Below the pieces are notes generated by a model. The model had not been told where the DNA came from. It did no database searches and worked only from the letters and a program-made list of their open reading frames with translations. Positions 54,784-63,094 of a stretch of DNA of 64,000 nucleotides are shown here, in pieces. The position numbers were made by a program, and so were the translations under genes. Within the stretch, counting starts at the first letter, position 1, and every line of letters starts with the position of its first letter. Source of the DNA: Hydrogenophilales bacterium (GTDB taxonomy: Bacteria > Pseudomonadota > Gammaproteobacteria > Burkholderiales > Thiobacillaceae); NCBI GenBank assembly GCA_016703155.1, contig JADJCP010000001.1, positions 186,001 through 250,000 of the forward strand, read 5' to 3'.

Positions 54784-55713
54784 ATGACCAAGACACTGTC
54801 GTTGAATACCATGATCAGAAATCCCCTGCTGCTGGCGGTAGTCGCCACGTTTGCCGTCGCCGCATGCAGCACCCAGCCGACGCCCCGTTACTCGGCCAAT
54901 GACTACACCGGCCCGACCGGCGCCCAGGGACCATCGGGTCCGGTCGGCGAGCGCGGCCCGATGGGCGATACCGGGGCACCCGGCATGGCGATCGCCGGTC
55001 CGGCGGGCGGCACCGGTCCGGTCGGCCCATCCGGCATGCCTGGCCCGGTTGGCGAGACGGGCGCCCGGGGCATCATGGTGATGGGTCGCACCGGTGATAC
55101 CGGACCGGCGGGGCCGGCAGGCGCCCAGGGTGCCATTGGCGCGACGGGTGCTCAGGGCCTGAGCTACGCCGGCCCGGTTGGCCCGCGTGGTCCCGCCGGC
55201 CCGATGGGCGAGCAAGGCGAAGCCGGACGCATCGGTGCGCAAGGTCCGACCACGGCTGGCCCGACGGGTGCCACCGGGCGTGCCGGCGGCACTGGTGTCG
55301 CGGGTGTGACAGGCTATACCGGCGGCCGCGGCAGCGCCGAGTTGTTTGGCGCCGTCGGCCCGGCGGGTAGCGCTGGCGCCGAAGGTCCGCAAGGCCCGGT
55401 CGGTCCGACTGGCGAACGTGGTCCGATGGCATTGAATGTCGGCGCCTGGAACGGCTTCTGGGATTACACCTTCAATGGCAACAGTAATGAAATCCTGCAT
55501 TACGACCGAAGGATGGCCGGCGATATCTCGAAGTACGTGAACGCGAACCAGACCCGTCGCATCGGCATCGATGGCGCCGACCCGCAACGTGTCGAAATCG
55601 TTCGCCAGGCGCTGCAGAACGCGGGCGTGCCGGCTTACAAGACCCAGGTTGGCGCATTCGGCGACCCGCAGCTCAGGCGTTACGGCCGGGTCGCGGTGCT
55701 GGTCAGCAACTAG
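54784..55713 (+). CDS. Collagen-like repeat lipoprotein with OmpA-like C-terminal domain
   Basis: 309 aa. A lipoprotein signal with lipobox VAAC (Cys28) is followed by about 50 Gly-x-y triplets from ~45 to 215 with interruptions (GPTGAQGPSGPVGERGP style), as in bacterial collagen-like proteins. The C-terminal ~95 residues (FWDYTFNGNSNEILHYD..., RRIGIDGADPQRVEIVRQAL, VPAYKTQVGAFGDPQLRRYG) resemble the OmpA peptidoglycan-binding fold with FNGNS and GxxDP...RVExVRxxL elements. The likely picture is an outer-membrane-anchored triple helix fixed to the cell wall. A strong terminator follows. Confidence 0.8.
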   Translation: MTKTLSLNTMIRNPLLLAVVATFAVAACSTQPTPRYSANDYTGPTGAQGPSGPVGERGPMGDTGAPGMAIAGPAGGTGPVGPSGMPGPVGETGARGIMVMGRTGDTGPAGPAGAQGAIGATGAQGLSYAGPVGPRGPAGPMGEQGEAGRIGAQGPTTAGPTGATGRAGGTGVAGVTGYTGGRGSAELFGAVGPAGSAGAEGPQGPVGPTGERGPMALNVGAWNGFWDYTFNGNSNEILHYDRRMAGDISKYVNANQTRRIGIDGADPQRVEIVRQALQNAGVPAYKTQVGAFGDPQLRRYGRVAVLVSN

Positions 55714-55745
55714 CCCAGCCAGGTCGTCCCAGACCTGCCAGAACG

Positions 55746-55772
55746 GCGCGATCGCGAGATCGCGCTTTTTTT
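55746..55772 (+). terminator. Intrinsic terminator of the collagen-like gene
   Basis: GCGCGATC (55746-55753), loop GCGA, GATCGCGC (55758-55765), then seven T. The hairpin is strong and perfectly placed 33 bp after the stop. Confidence 0.9.
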
Positions 55773-55910
55773 GCGTGGCGCCTTTGTGCGCTACCGCCCA
55801 GACACAAGCCTGATTCAGCGCCATTCTTTCAACCCTGCTTCCCGTGGATGTCCCCTCCCCGGGTTTGCCGCCGACATCGGGGCGGCATCGCCAATACGAG
55901 GAGAACCAAC

Positions 55911-56618
55911 ATGCCCAGAACCAAGTCGGTCCATGCCGCCAACCGGCTCATTTCGGCCTTGCCACGCAAGGATCGTCTGAGTTTCCTGGCCGGCTGCGAG
56001 CCCGTCGAGCTGGCTTTCGCCGAGGTGTTGGCCAATCCCGGCGAGCGTATCGGCTACGTCTACTTCCCAACGGAAAGTTTCATTTCCCTGATAGCGCGCA
56101 TCGATGAGCGCGCCAGTCTGGAGGTCGGGCTGGTCGGCAACGAAGGCATGCTCGGCATTCCCCTGATCCTCGGTGTCGAGGTTTCGGCCCTGCGTGCCCT
56201 GGTGCAGGGCGCCGGCCCGGCGCTGCGCATGGACGCCACCCGATTCCGCCAGGCCCTCGAACACCTCCCGGCACTGCACGGCATACTCAAACGCTACCTC
56301 TATGTGGTGATGGGCCAGCTCGCGCAAACGGCGGCCTGCACCCGCTTCCATGTGGTCGAGGCGCGCCTCGCCCGTTGGCTGTTGATGACCCAGGATCGGG
56401 CGCACTCGGACGCCTTCCATGTCACCCACGAGTTTCTCGCCGCCATGCTCGGCGTGCGCCGCGTCGGCGTCACCAAAGCGGCCAGCGCCCTGCAAAACCG
56501 CGCGCTGATCGGCTATCACCGGGGCGATATCACGGTACTCGACCGGAATGGCCTGGAGGCCGCGTCCTGTGGCTGTTATGCCGCCGACAAAGCGATGTAT
56601 TCCAGGACACTGGAGTAG
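55911..56618 (+). CDS. Atypical Crp/Fnr-family transcription regulator (paralogue C)
   Basis: 235 aa. Same architecture as paralogues A and B (VYFPTESFISLIARIDERAS; VGLVGNEGMLGIPLILG; winged helix HEFLAAMLGVRRVGVTKAASALQ) but clearly more diverged. The ATG at 55911 follows GAGGAGA. The AI-2E-family gene starts 2 bp after its stop, so the two are cotranscribed. It may control the neighbouring envelope genes; its signal is unknown. Confidence 0.85.
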   Translation: MPRTKSVHAANRLISALPRKDRLSFLAGCEPVELAFAEVLANPGERIGYVYFPTESFISLIARIDERASLEVGLVGNEGMLGIPLILGVEVSALRALVQGAGPALRMDATRFRQALEHLPALHGILKRYLYVVMGQLAQTAACTRFHVVEARLARWLLMTQDRAHSDAFHVTHEFLAAMLGVRRVGVTKAASALQNRALIGYHRGDITVLDRNGLEAASCGCYAADKAMYSRTLE

Positions 56619-56620
56619 AC

Positions 56621-57682
56621 ATGCATCTGGACATCTATCGAAAAGATTTCGTCATCGTCGTCGTCGCCCTCTGCGCCCTGGCGCTCTACTGGATGCTCGC
56701 GCCCTTCTGGGGCGCCCTGGCCTGGGGCATCTGCCTGGCCTTCCTGCTGGCGCCGGTGCATCGCTGGCTGACGCGCAGGCTGAAGGGACGCGCCAGCCTG
56801 TCGGCGGGGATCATCACCGCGCTGGTGCCCGTCCTGCTGGCGGGTCCCCTGGTCAGCCTGGGCGTGGCCTTCGCGAATCAGGTCGCCGACCTGGTGACGC
56901 ACCTGCAGCAACAGCCCCTGCGCTTCGACGCCAGCCTGCTCGCGCAACTGGAGCGCTACCCCTTCATCGGCAGCCTGGCCGAGTGGCTGCGCGATAATCT
57001 CACCGCCACCAGCGCCCAGCTCCAGAGCTGGCTGGAAAGCGGCGCGCAGATGTTGCTGAGGTCGCTGGCCGCGACCGGCGGCAATTTCCTGCTCAGCGCC
57101 TTGGGCACGGTCATTCACTTCTTCATGATGTTGTTTCTGCTGTTTTTCTTGCTGCGCGACGGCGGCGATCTGCTCCGGCGCGCGGTGCGTCTGGTGCCGA
57201 TGGAAGCCCAGCGCCGGGCCACCCTGCTCAAGCTGATCGGCGATACGACGCGGGCCGTGGTCTACGGCGAGGTATTGACCGCCGTTGCGCAAGGCGTCCT
57301 GGTGGGCATCGGTTTCGCCATCGCCGGCTTGCCCTCGGCCATCGTCTTCGGTGTGCTGGCGGCGTTCCTGGCGCTGCTGCCCATGGTCGGCGCGGCTTTC
57401 GTCTGGGTGCCGGCGGTGCTCGGTTTAGCGGCCTCCGGGGCATGGGGCTGGGCGAGCTTCATGTTGTTCTGGGGCGCCGGGGTGTCGGTCTCGGACAACC
57501 TGCTGCGCCCCATGCTGATTTCCAGCAAGGTGCCGGTACCGACGCTCGCCGTATTCATCGGCGTCATCGGCGGCGTCTCGGCCTTTGGCGCCATCGGCGT
57601 GATCATCGGCCCGGTCCTGTTGACCGTGATCGCCGCGCTGTTGCGGTTTGTCGACGAAACCCTGGCGCAGCACGAGCCCTGA
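56621..57682 (+). CDS. AI-2E/PerM family transporter
   Basis: 353 aa with about eight helices and a central cytoplasmic or periplasmic coiled region. The C-terminal MLISSKVPVPTLAVFIGVIGGVSAFGAIGVIIGPV is the family signature. Members are linked to autoinducer-2 export or Na+/H+ exchange; which applies here is not known. The ATG at 56621 is 2 bp after the Crp paralogue C stop. Confidence 0.87.
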   Translation: MHLDIYRKDFVIVVVALCALALYWMLAPFWGALAWGICLAFLLAPVHRWLTRRLKGRASLSAGIITALVPVLLAGPLVSLGVAFANQVADLVTHLQQQPLRFDASLLAQLERYPFIGSLAEWLRDNLTATSAQLQSWLESGAQMLLRSLAATGGNFLLSALGTVIHFFMMLFLLFFLLRDGGDLLRRAVRLVPMEAQRRATLLKLIGDTTRAVVYGEVLTAVAQGVLVGIGFAIAGLPSAIVFGVLAAFLALLPMVGAAFVWVPAVLGLAASGAWGWASFMLFWGAGVSVSDNLLRPMLISSKVPVPTLAVFIGVIGGVSAFGAIGVIIGPVLLTVIAALLRFVDETLAQHEP

Positions 57683-57801
57683 TCCGTTTCAAAAATCCAG
57701 CGCGTTAGGTGCGCTATCGAACAGAGCGAGTGCCAGAAAAAGAGGATCGTTCAATCAACGAACCCACCGTGTAGACGGTACAACCAGCAACGGAGAACAG
57801 C

Positions 57802-58116
57802 ATGAAATCATTACCCGATAGCATCAGCACCGAACAGTTGATCGAAGACTTCAATGTTGTCGTCGCGGATGCGGAAGCGCTGCTGAAAGCCAGCGCCGGC
57901 CAGGGCGGCGAGAAACTCGCCGAGGTACGTGCCAAGGCCGAAGCCTCGCTCAAGATGGTCAAGGCCCGGATGGCGGATGCGCAAGCGGCCATCCTGGCGA
58001 AAACCCGGGCGGCCGCCAAGGCGACCGACGTCTATGTCCACGAAAGCCCATGGAATGCCATCGGCGTCGCCGCCGGCCTCGGCCTGCTTATCGGCTGGCT
58101 CATGGGTCGCCGCTAG
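57802..58116 (+). CDS. YqjD/ElaB (DUF883) family membrane-anchored protein
   Basis: 104 aa. A charged helical region (ADAEALLKASAGQGGEKLAEVRAKAEASLKMVKARM) precedes the C-terminal single helix PWNAIGVAAGLGLLIGWLMGRR, the tail-anchor typical of YqjD/ElaB/YgaM, which bind ribosomes at the inner membrane in stationary phase. CGGAG ribosome site. Start of a yqjD-yqjE-yqjK-like operon. Confidence 0.88.
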   Translation: MKSLPDSISTEQLIEDFNVVVADAEALLKASAGQGGEKLAEVRAKAEASLKMVKARMADAQAAILAKTRAAAKATDVYVHESPWNAIGVAAGLGLLIGWLMGRR

Positions 58117-58126
58117 TCGACACGCC

Positions 58127-58516
58127 ATGCCCGAGAACACATCCGGCACCAGCAAAGGGCTGCTCGATTCGCTGGCCGCCCTGGTCGCCACGCTGGTTGC
58201 CATGGCCCACACCCGTCTTGATCTGTTGTCCACGGATCTGGAGGATGAGCGGGCGCATCTATTCTCGGTCCTGCTGTGGACGCTGGTCGCGTTGTTTTGC
58301 CTCGGGATCGGCCTGGTACTCGCGACGCTCCTGCTCGTAGTCGCGTTCTGGGATGGCCAGCGTCTGCTCGTCCTGGGGTCGCTGACCGGCCTCTTTCTGG
58401 TCGCTGGCGGCGCGGCCTGGGCCTATGTCGGGCACAAAGCCCGAACCAAGCCGCGATTATTTGCCGCCAGCCTGTCCGAATTGCGCAAGGACCGGCAGCA
58501 ACTAAGCCAATCATGA
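58127..58516 (+). CDS. YqjE-like phage-holin-family membrane protein
   Basis: 129 aa with two central helices (FSVLLWTLVALFCLGIGLVLATLLLVV and LLVLGSLTGLFLVAGGAAWAYV). N-terminal SLAALVATLVAMAHTRLDLLSTDLEDE matches YqjE. The ATG at 58127 is chosen as the first after the yqjD-like stop. It overlaps the next gene by 4 bp. Function unknown; no phage genes are nearby. Confidence 0.83.
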   Translation: MPENTSGTSKGLLDSLAALVATLVAMAHTRLDLLSTDLEDERAHLFSVLLWTLVALFCLGIGLVLATLLLVVAFWDGQRLLVLGSLTGLFLVAGGAAWAYVGHKARTKPRLFAASLSELRKDRQQLSQS

Positions 58517-58791
58517 AAAACAATATTCTTCCACTGGCCGAGCGTCGCGAGCAACTGCTTGCCCAAGCCGCGCAACAGCGGGCGGCGCTGGCGCATGACC
58601 TCGAGCCGTGGCGCATCCCCCTGGCGCTGGCCGATCAGGGGTTGAACGCATTGCGCTATATCAAGCGCCATCCCGTGCTGCTGATAGGCGGTGTGGCCGT
58701 GTTGGCGATGCTGCGGCCCGATCGTGGCTGGCTATGGCTGCGGCGTGGCTGGCTGACCTGGCAGGTCGTCAACAGGCTGCGCCGCGAATAG
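58513..58791 (+). CDS. YqjK-like protein
   Basis: 92 aa. A charged N-terminal helix (LAERREQLLAQAAQQRAALAHDLEPW) precedes a short hydrophobic segment (HPVLLIGGVAVLAML) and a Trp/Arg-rich end. The position after yqjD- and yqjE-like genes, a 4-bp overlap and this layout match YqjK. Function unknown. Confidence 0.75.
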   Translation: MKNNILPLAERREQLLAQAAQQRAALAHDLEPWRIPLALADQGLNALRYIKRHPVLLIGGVAVLAMLRPDRGWLWLRRGWLTWQVVNRLRRE

Positions 58792-58879
58792 TGCGAACCC
58801 CCGTCGGCATGGCGGTGACAGGCACGCCTGCCCGGGATGTTCGAGGTCGAATCACATACGCTATCAAGGAGTCTCCGAA

Positions 58880-59026
58880 ATGCTCGAAACACTCGTGGTT
58901 ATCCTGGTTGTCCTCTGGCTGGTTGGCCTGGTTTCCTCGTACACCATGGGCGGACTCATACACCTGCTCCTGGTGATCGCCATCGTCGTGATTCTGGTGC
59001 GCGTCATTCAGGGAAGGCGCATCTGA
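58880..59026 (+). CDS. Lmo0937-family small membrane protein
   Basis: 48 aa, too short for many gene callers. MLETLVVILVVLWLVGLVSSYTMGG, a polar turn and IHLLLVIAIVVILVRVIQGRRI form two helices, the usual pattern of the Lmo0937 family. An AAGGAG ribosome site lies before the ATG. It follows the yqj-like operon and probably belongs to the same envelope-stress group. Confidence 0.8.
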   Translation: MLETLVVILVVLWLVGLVSSYTMGGLIHLLLVIAIVVILVRVIQGRRI

Positions 59027-59289
59027 CGACGCCGCCGATCCCCCTCAATTTCGTCGCCCCGGTGCAGGCCGGAGTCCAGAAAAGGCACGACCTCGCACCA
59101 AGCCCGGCCAGAGGCGACGAAGCCATCGGCGCGGCCCGCGAAACTGGCGGCAGCGCGCAATGTGCGCTACCGACCAGACCCGGACCGAACTTCACGCCAT
59201 GCTTTCGGCAAGACCAGCCGCCCTGGTTAGTTCCGACTCGGCGGCGTTGGCTCTCCCGTCACGTCTCAATCAATTAAGGAGTGGATTTC

Positions 59290-59700
59290 ATGAGCATCTC
59301 TTATTCGACCCGGTTTACCCGATTCCTCGCGGCCCTGTCCCTGTTTGCATTCATGGGCCTGCTGTCGGAACCGGCTACCTCCGCCTCAGCCCCCGACCCG
59401 AGGATGTTCGGGCCTTGGGTGGTACAGCAGGCATCCTCCCCGGAAAACCTCGGGCTCCGGGTATATTTTTCGCCGGATGGCAATTTCTTCCTGGTCGACC
59501 CAAGAACAAAGCTGGGCATGGCCGGCAGTTGGTCCATCGGTCGGAGCGGCCTGCTTGTAAGCATTTATGGTAACGGCCAGTGGGCAAAATTATGGGATGC
59601 GGATATCGCATTCGTGAGTAACGACCAGATGATCGTCAACGTGGTCGAAAGCCAGATCAGCCCGCCGCAACAATTTGGCCTGATGCGCGCGCAGTTCTGA
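59290..59700 (+). CDS. Secreted protein of unknown function
   Basis: 136 aa. The ATG at 59290 follows AAGGAG; a GTG at 59281 is in the same frame but too close to the ribosome site. A signal peptide (about 1-32, ending PATSASA) is followed by a compact domain: PRMFGPWVVQQASSPENLGL, YFSPDGNFFLVDPRTKLGMAGSW, IGRSGLLVSIYG, ending LMRAQF. The pattern resembles small lipocalin-like proteins, but no family is recognised. Convergent with the next gene. Confidence 0.65.
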   Translation: MSISYSTRFTRFLAALSLFAFMGLLSEPATSASAPDPRMFGPWVVQQASSPENLGLRVYFSPDGNFFLVDPRTKLGMAGSWSIGRSGLLVSIYGNGQWAKLWDADIAFVSNDQMIVNVVESQISPPQQFGLMRAQF

Positions 59701-59790
59701 TTCCGCCACGTCGGCCTGCGACTTAGGCTCGCAGCCGGGCATTGAATACCCCGCGGGCCGGAGCGCGCCAGGCACACGATCCACCCGTCT

Positions 59791-60729
59791 CTAGCGCGCC
59801 TTCTGCTGGCGCTGGTATTCGCTCCGCTTCATTGCGAGATACTCGCCCCAATCGACTTCATGCAACTGGCGTGAATACCGTTCGGTGGTGCTGTACCAGC
59901 TTTGCAGGCGCTTTTCGAAGCGCGCGGCGGCGAGGGCGCCAAGATAGGCGTCGATGGCCAGGTAATAGCGCATCGTGTTGCGTTCCGCCAGACCGCGCAT
60001 GCCGCCGATATACCTCGGCTGACCATCGGCCTTCCTGCCGGTGACTGTGAACCCCACCTTGCCGCTGCCTATTGTGGCAAGGTAGGTCTTCATGGCGACT
60101 TTGCCCACCCAACCGTAACCATATGAATACGTAAGGTGCAGGAAGGTCCGGCCGCTTTCCAGCGGAACAGCTTGCAGCTTGATTCGATAGTTACGGGTAC
60201 TCAGCGGTCCCTGCGCCGCATTGAGCTGGATCTCCAGATACTTCGGCGTCGCCGCCGCGACGCGATAGCTCAATTCGAGAAGGTAGGCATCCTCGAGCGG
60301 CTGAGAGTATTTCTTGCCGATGTTGACGGTCAGCACCGTGCCGGCCGCCCCGGCGGCGGCTCGACAATACTTGGTGTTGATATGCAGGATGAGCACCTCG
60401 CACCAGTCGTCGGCGCTGTGCAGCGCGGCGCTGACGGTAGTGAACGGGTAATCGACCACGGCGTAGATATTGCCGCTCAGGTCGTTGGCCGCCTCGAAAG
60501 ACTCCAGGTAGAGCGGTCGCTGGAACGGATTGTTCTGGAGGTGTTCGCCCAGGGATGCGTATTTGCCCAGCAGCGCGGCGGCCTGGGTGTCGAACGTGTC
60601 CGCGCGGACCGCTCCCGCGCCGCATGACGCCATCCACAGAAGCAACAGCCGTATCAGCCAAGTCAATCGGTTCTCCCGGTAGTGCGACGATGCCGAACCG
60701 AGCCGAAATATCAGAATGCGACTGACCAT
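59791..60729 (-). CDS. Conserved-looking secreted protein of unknown function
   Basis: 312 aa. A hydrophobic segment near 23-40 followed by AVRADT is a probable signal peptide; the true start may be a later ATG. The mature protein is rich in Tyr and beta-type sequence (YAVVDYPFTTVSAALHSADDW, FLHLTYSYGYGWVGKVAMKTYLATIG, MRYYLAIDAYLGALAA) with a Cys pair (WCEVLI...KYCRAA). No domain is recognised. It has its own upstream region against the cyclase gene. Confidence 0.6.
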   Translation of the reverse strand: MVSRILIFRLGSASSHYRENRLTWLIRLLLLWMASCGAGAVRADTFDTQAAALLGKYASLGEHLQNNPFQRPLYLESFEAANDLSGNIYAVVDYPFTTVSAALHSADDWCEVLILHINTKYCRAAAGAAGTVLTVNIGKKYSQPLEDAYLLELSYRVAAATPKYLEIQLNAAQGPLSTRNYRIKLQAVPLESGRTFLHLTYSYGYGWVGKVAMKTYLATIGSGKVGFTVTGRKADGQPRYIGGMRGLAERNTMRYYLAIDAYLGALAAARFEKRLQSWYSTTERYSRQLHEVDWGEYLAMKRSEYQRQQKAR

Positions 60730-60760
60730 CTAGTTATTCCTCGGCGGCCACTCAAGCTTT

Positions 60761-62890
60761 CTAGCCATAAAACCGAATCAAATTTCGCCCGGCTTCCTTG
60801 GCTTCATACATCGCCGCGTCGGCCCAATTGAGAATGTCTTCCTGGCAGGCTTCATGATCGATAAATAACGCCACGCCGATGCTGGCGGTGCAATGATGTT
60901 CAAGGATGGCATCGGCGTTGCCCTCCTGGGGGGTGGTCAGCCGATAAGGGTCCGATAGCGCGATACGGATCTTTTCCGCGACGCTTCCGGCTTGTGCGCT
61001 CGATTCGGCTTTATCCGCGTTCAGATCACTCAGCATCACCACGAATTCATCGCCGCCAAAGCGCGCCACGGTGTCCACCGCGCGCACGCAACGATTCAGG
61101 CGGGTCGCCACTTCGACCAACAGCGCGTCGCCCACCACGTGCCCATACCTGTCGTTGATGGGCTTGAAGTTATCCAGATCAAGGAACATCAGTGCGCCGT
61201 AGCAACCATTGCGCTTGCTGGCCGCCATGGCCTGGCTCAGGCGGTCGTCGAGCAGGCGCCGGTTGGGTAGCTGGGTCAGCGGATCGTAAAAGGCCAGATT
61301 CTTGATCACATCTTCCGCCGCCTTGCGCGCGGAGATATCGGTTTGCGCGCCAACATAGTGGGTGACGCGGCCGTCATCCGATTTCACGGCGGTGATGACC
61401 AGCCATTTTGGATAGATCTCGCCATTCTTGCGTCTATCCCAAACTTCACCCTGCCAGCTCCCGGTACATTTGACGCTTTGCCACATCTCGGCATAAAAGT
61501 CCGCGGTGTGTCGGCCGGATTTGAACAGGCGCGGTGTCTGGCCAACAGCTTCCTCGGCCGTGTAACCCGTGGTTTCGGTGTAGGCGCGATTGACCCGCAG
61601 AATCACACTGTTGGCATCGGTGACTATCATGCCTTCCTGCGATTCGAAGGCCACGGCGGCAATGCGGAGTGCCTCGTCGGAATGTTTGCGCTCGGTGATG
61701 TCGCGCATGATGCCGACAAAGTGGGTCAACCGCCCCTGCGCGTCGCACACGGGCGAGAGCGTCAACTCGTTCCAGAATGCGCGGCCGTCCTTGCGGTAGT
61801 GGAGGATGTCGCCGGTGAATTCCAGGCCATGCTTGAAACTGTGGCGTATGCGATCGGCCTGCCGTGGATCGGTCAGCGGCCCTTCCAGCAAGCCGTAGTC
61901 CCTGCCAATGATTTCCGTCGTGTTGTAGCCCGTGATCGCGGCAAAGGCATCGTTCGCCGAAAGGATGGCGTGGTCGAAACCCAGGATGACCACACCTTGG
62001 GAAACCGCCTTGAGGGCCGCATCGCTAAGCCGAAGCTGCTCCTGACCCCGCTTGATCGCCGTGATGTCGGTCACCAGTCCGAAAACGCCCTGTACCTGGC
62101 CGTCGACTTTGTGTGGAATGTATTGGGCCAGGACGTGCAGGGTTTCACCATCGGGCTTGGGTAACAGACCTTCAAACGACTGGGGTTCGCCACGCAAAGC
62201 GGCGCGAATGTAGGGCTCGCGTATCCGAAACAGGTCGTCGCCCACCAGATCCTGTATCCGGATTGTCTGCATTTCCGTCTCCGGGCGGCCAAACAGGTGG
62301 GTGTATGCCTTGCTCGCGAAGGTGTAACGAAGATCCGGGGTCCAGTAGCCCAGCAGGGCGGGAATGTTGTCGGCAATTGCCTTGATGAAATTCTCGCTCT
62401 CGCGTAGTTTCGCCTCGGCTTGCTTGCGCTCATCGATGTCGCTCAACACGATACCCAGTACCGCTTCGCCGCTTTCGTCCCGCGCCCTGGAGACCGCCAG
62501 ACGCACCCAGAATGACGCGCCGTTGTGCTTCACCATCCGCAACTCGCGCGACTGCGGCTCCCCGGTCTCGATGAGCCGTTGGCGCAGCTGGTCGTAGATG
62601 CCTGCATCTTCCTGAAGGATGAAGCGGCTGATTCGCTGCTTTACCAGCGCGCCACGGTCCACGTCCAGCCAGGCGGTTACGGTGAGATTGGCTTGCAGGA
62701 TCACGCCGGGCTCGTTGAGGGTTAAATAGCCTACCCGCGCCAGGTCATACCGGTCGAAACGGCCCTCCTCCCCGAACTTGGCTTCTATCTGCATCTGGCG
62801 CCGTGCCTCGCTCTGCGTCTCTGGTTCAAACGGGTGTAACCGAAGTTCATGCGGGAGTGCCTCGGATGCGCGTCCCGCATGATGTCCCAT
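60761..62890 (-). CDS. Multi-PAS diguanylate cyclase
   Basis: 709 aa, no membrane segment. Four PAS domains in a row (about 45-160, 165-285, 290-410, 415-540) are followed by GGDEF with an intact FGGDEFVVML motif and inhibitory site RAVD; there is no EAL. PAS 4 is like the O2/redox PAS of the other sensors. The first 40 residues (ELRLHPFEPETQSEARRQ) look like an eroded form of the common HELQVHQIELEMQNEELR start of such proteins, so the true start may differ. Confidence 0.85.
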   Translation of the reverse strand: MGHHAGRASEALPHELRLHPFEPETQSEARRQMQIEAKFGEEGRFDRYDLARVGYLTLNEPGVILQANLTVTAWLDVDRGALVKQRISRFILQEDAGIYDQLRQRLIETGEPQSRELRMVKHNGASFWVRLAVSRARDESGEAVLGIVLSDIDERKQAEAKLRESENFIKAIADNIPALLGYWTPDLRYTFASKAYTHLFGRPETEMQTIRIQDLVGDDLFRIREPYIRAALRGEPQSFEGLLPKPDGETLHVLAQYIPHKVDGQVQGVFGLVTDITAIKRGQEQLRLSDAALKAVSQGVVILGFDHAILSANDAFAAITGYNTTEIIGRDYGLLEGPLTDPRQADRIRHSFKHGLEFTGDILHYRKDGRAFWNELTLSPVCDAQGRLTHFVGIMRDITERKHSDEALRIAAVAFESQEGMIVTDANSVILRVNRAYTETTGYTAEEAVGQTPRLFKSGRHTADFYAEMWQSVKCTGSWQGEVWDRRKNGEIYPKWLVITAVKSDDGRVTHYVGAQTDISARKAAEDVIKNLAFYDPLTQLPNRRLLDDRLSQAMAASKRNGCYGALMFLDLDNFKPINDRYGHVVGDALLVEVATRLNRCVRAVDTVARFGGDEFVVMLSDLNADKAESSAQAGSVAEKIRIALSDPYRLTTPQEGNADAILEHHCTASIGVALFIDHEACQEDILNWADAAMYEAKEAGRNLIRFYG

Positions 62891-63094
62891 ACATCATGAT
62901 TACGCACGCCGTGTTCAGGGGCCGGATCATAAAGCCGTTCACCCCGGTTGGCGCGCGTTCAACACTGCCGCGTGTGCGTTAAAGGATTCGCCTGGGAGTG
63001 TCCAAGATGGCACAACGGTGGTTATAAGTGGATATGCCTAAAGAAGTATGCCGTAAGCAGTAGGTGCGGGACGCCGATTCCGGGGCGCATATAG

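Noticed and set aside
55034..55430. Gly-x-y DNA repeats as a CRISPR or satellite array
   Set aside because: They are irregular coding triplets of the collagen-like protein with no constant spacer or repeat length.
58127..58516. Holin annotation as a sign of prophage
   Set aside because: The gene sits in a yqjD-yqjE-yqjK-like operon and there are no phage structural, lysis or integrase genes.
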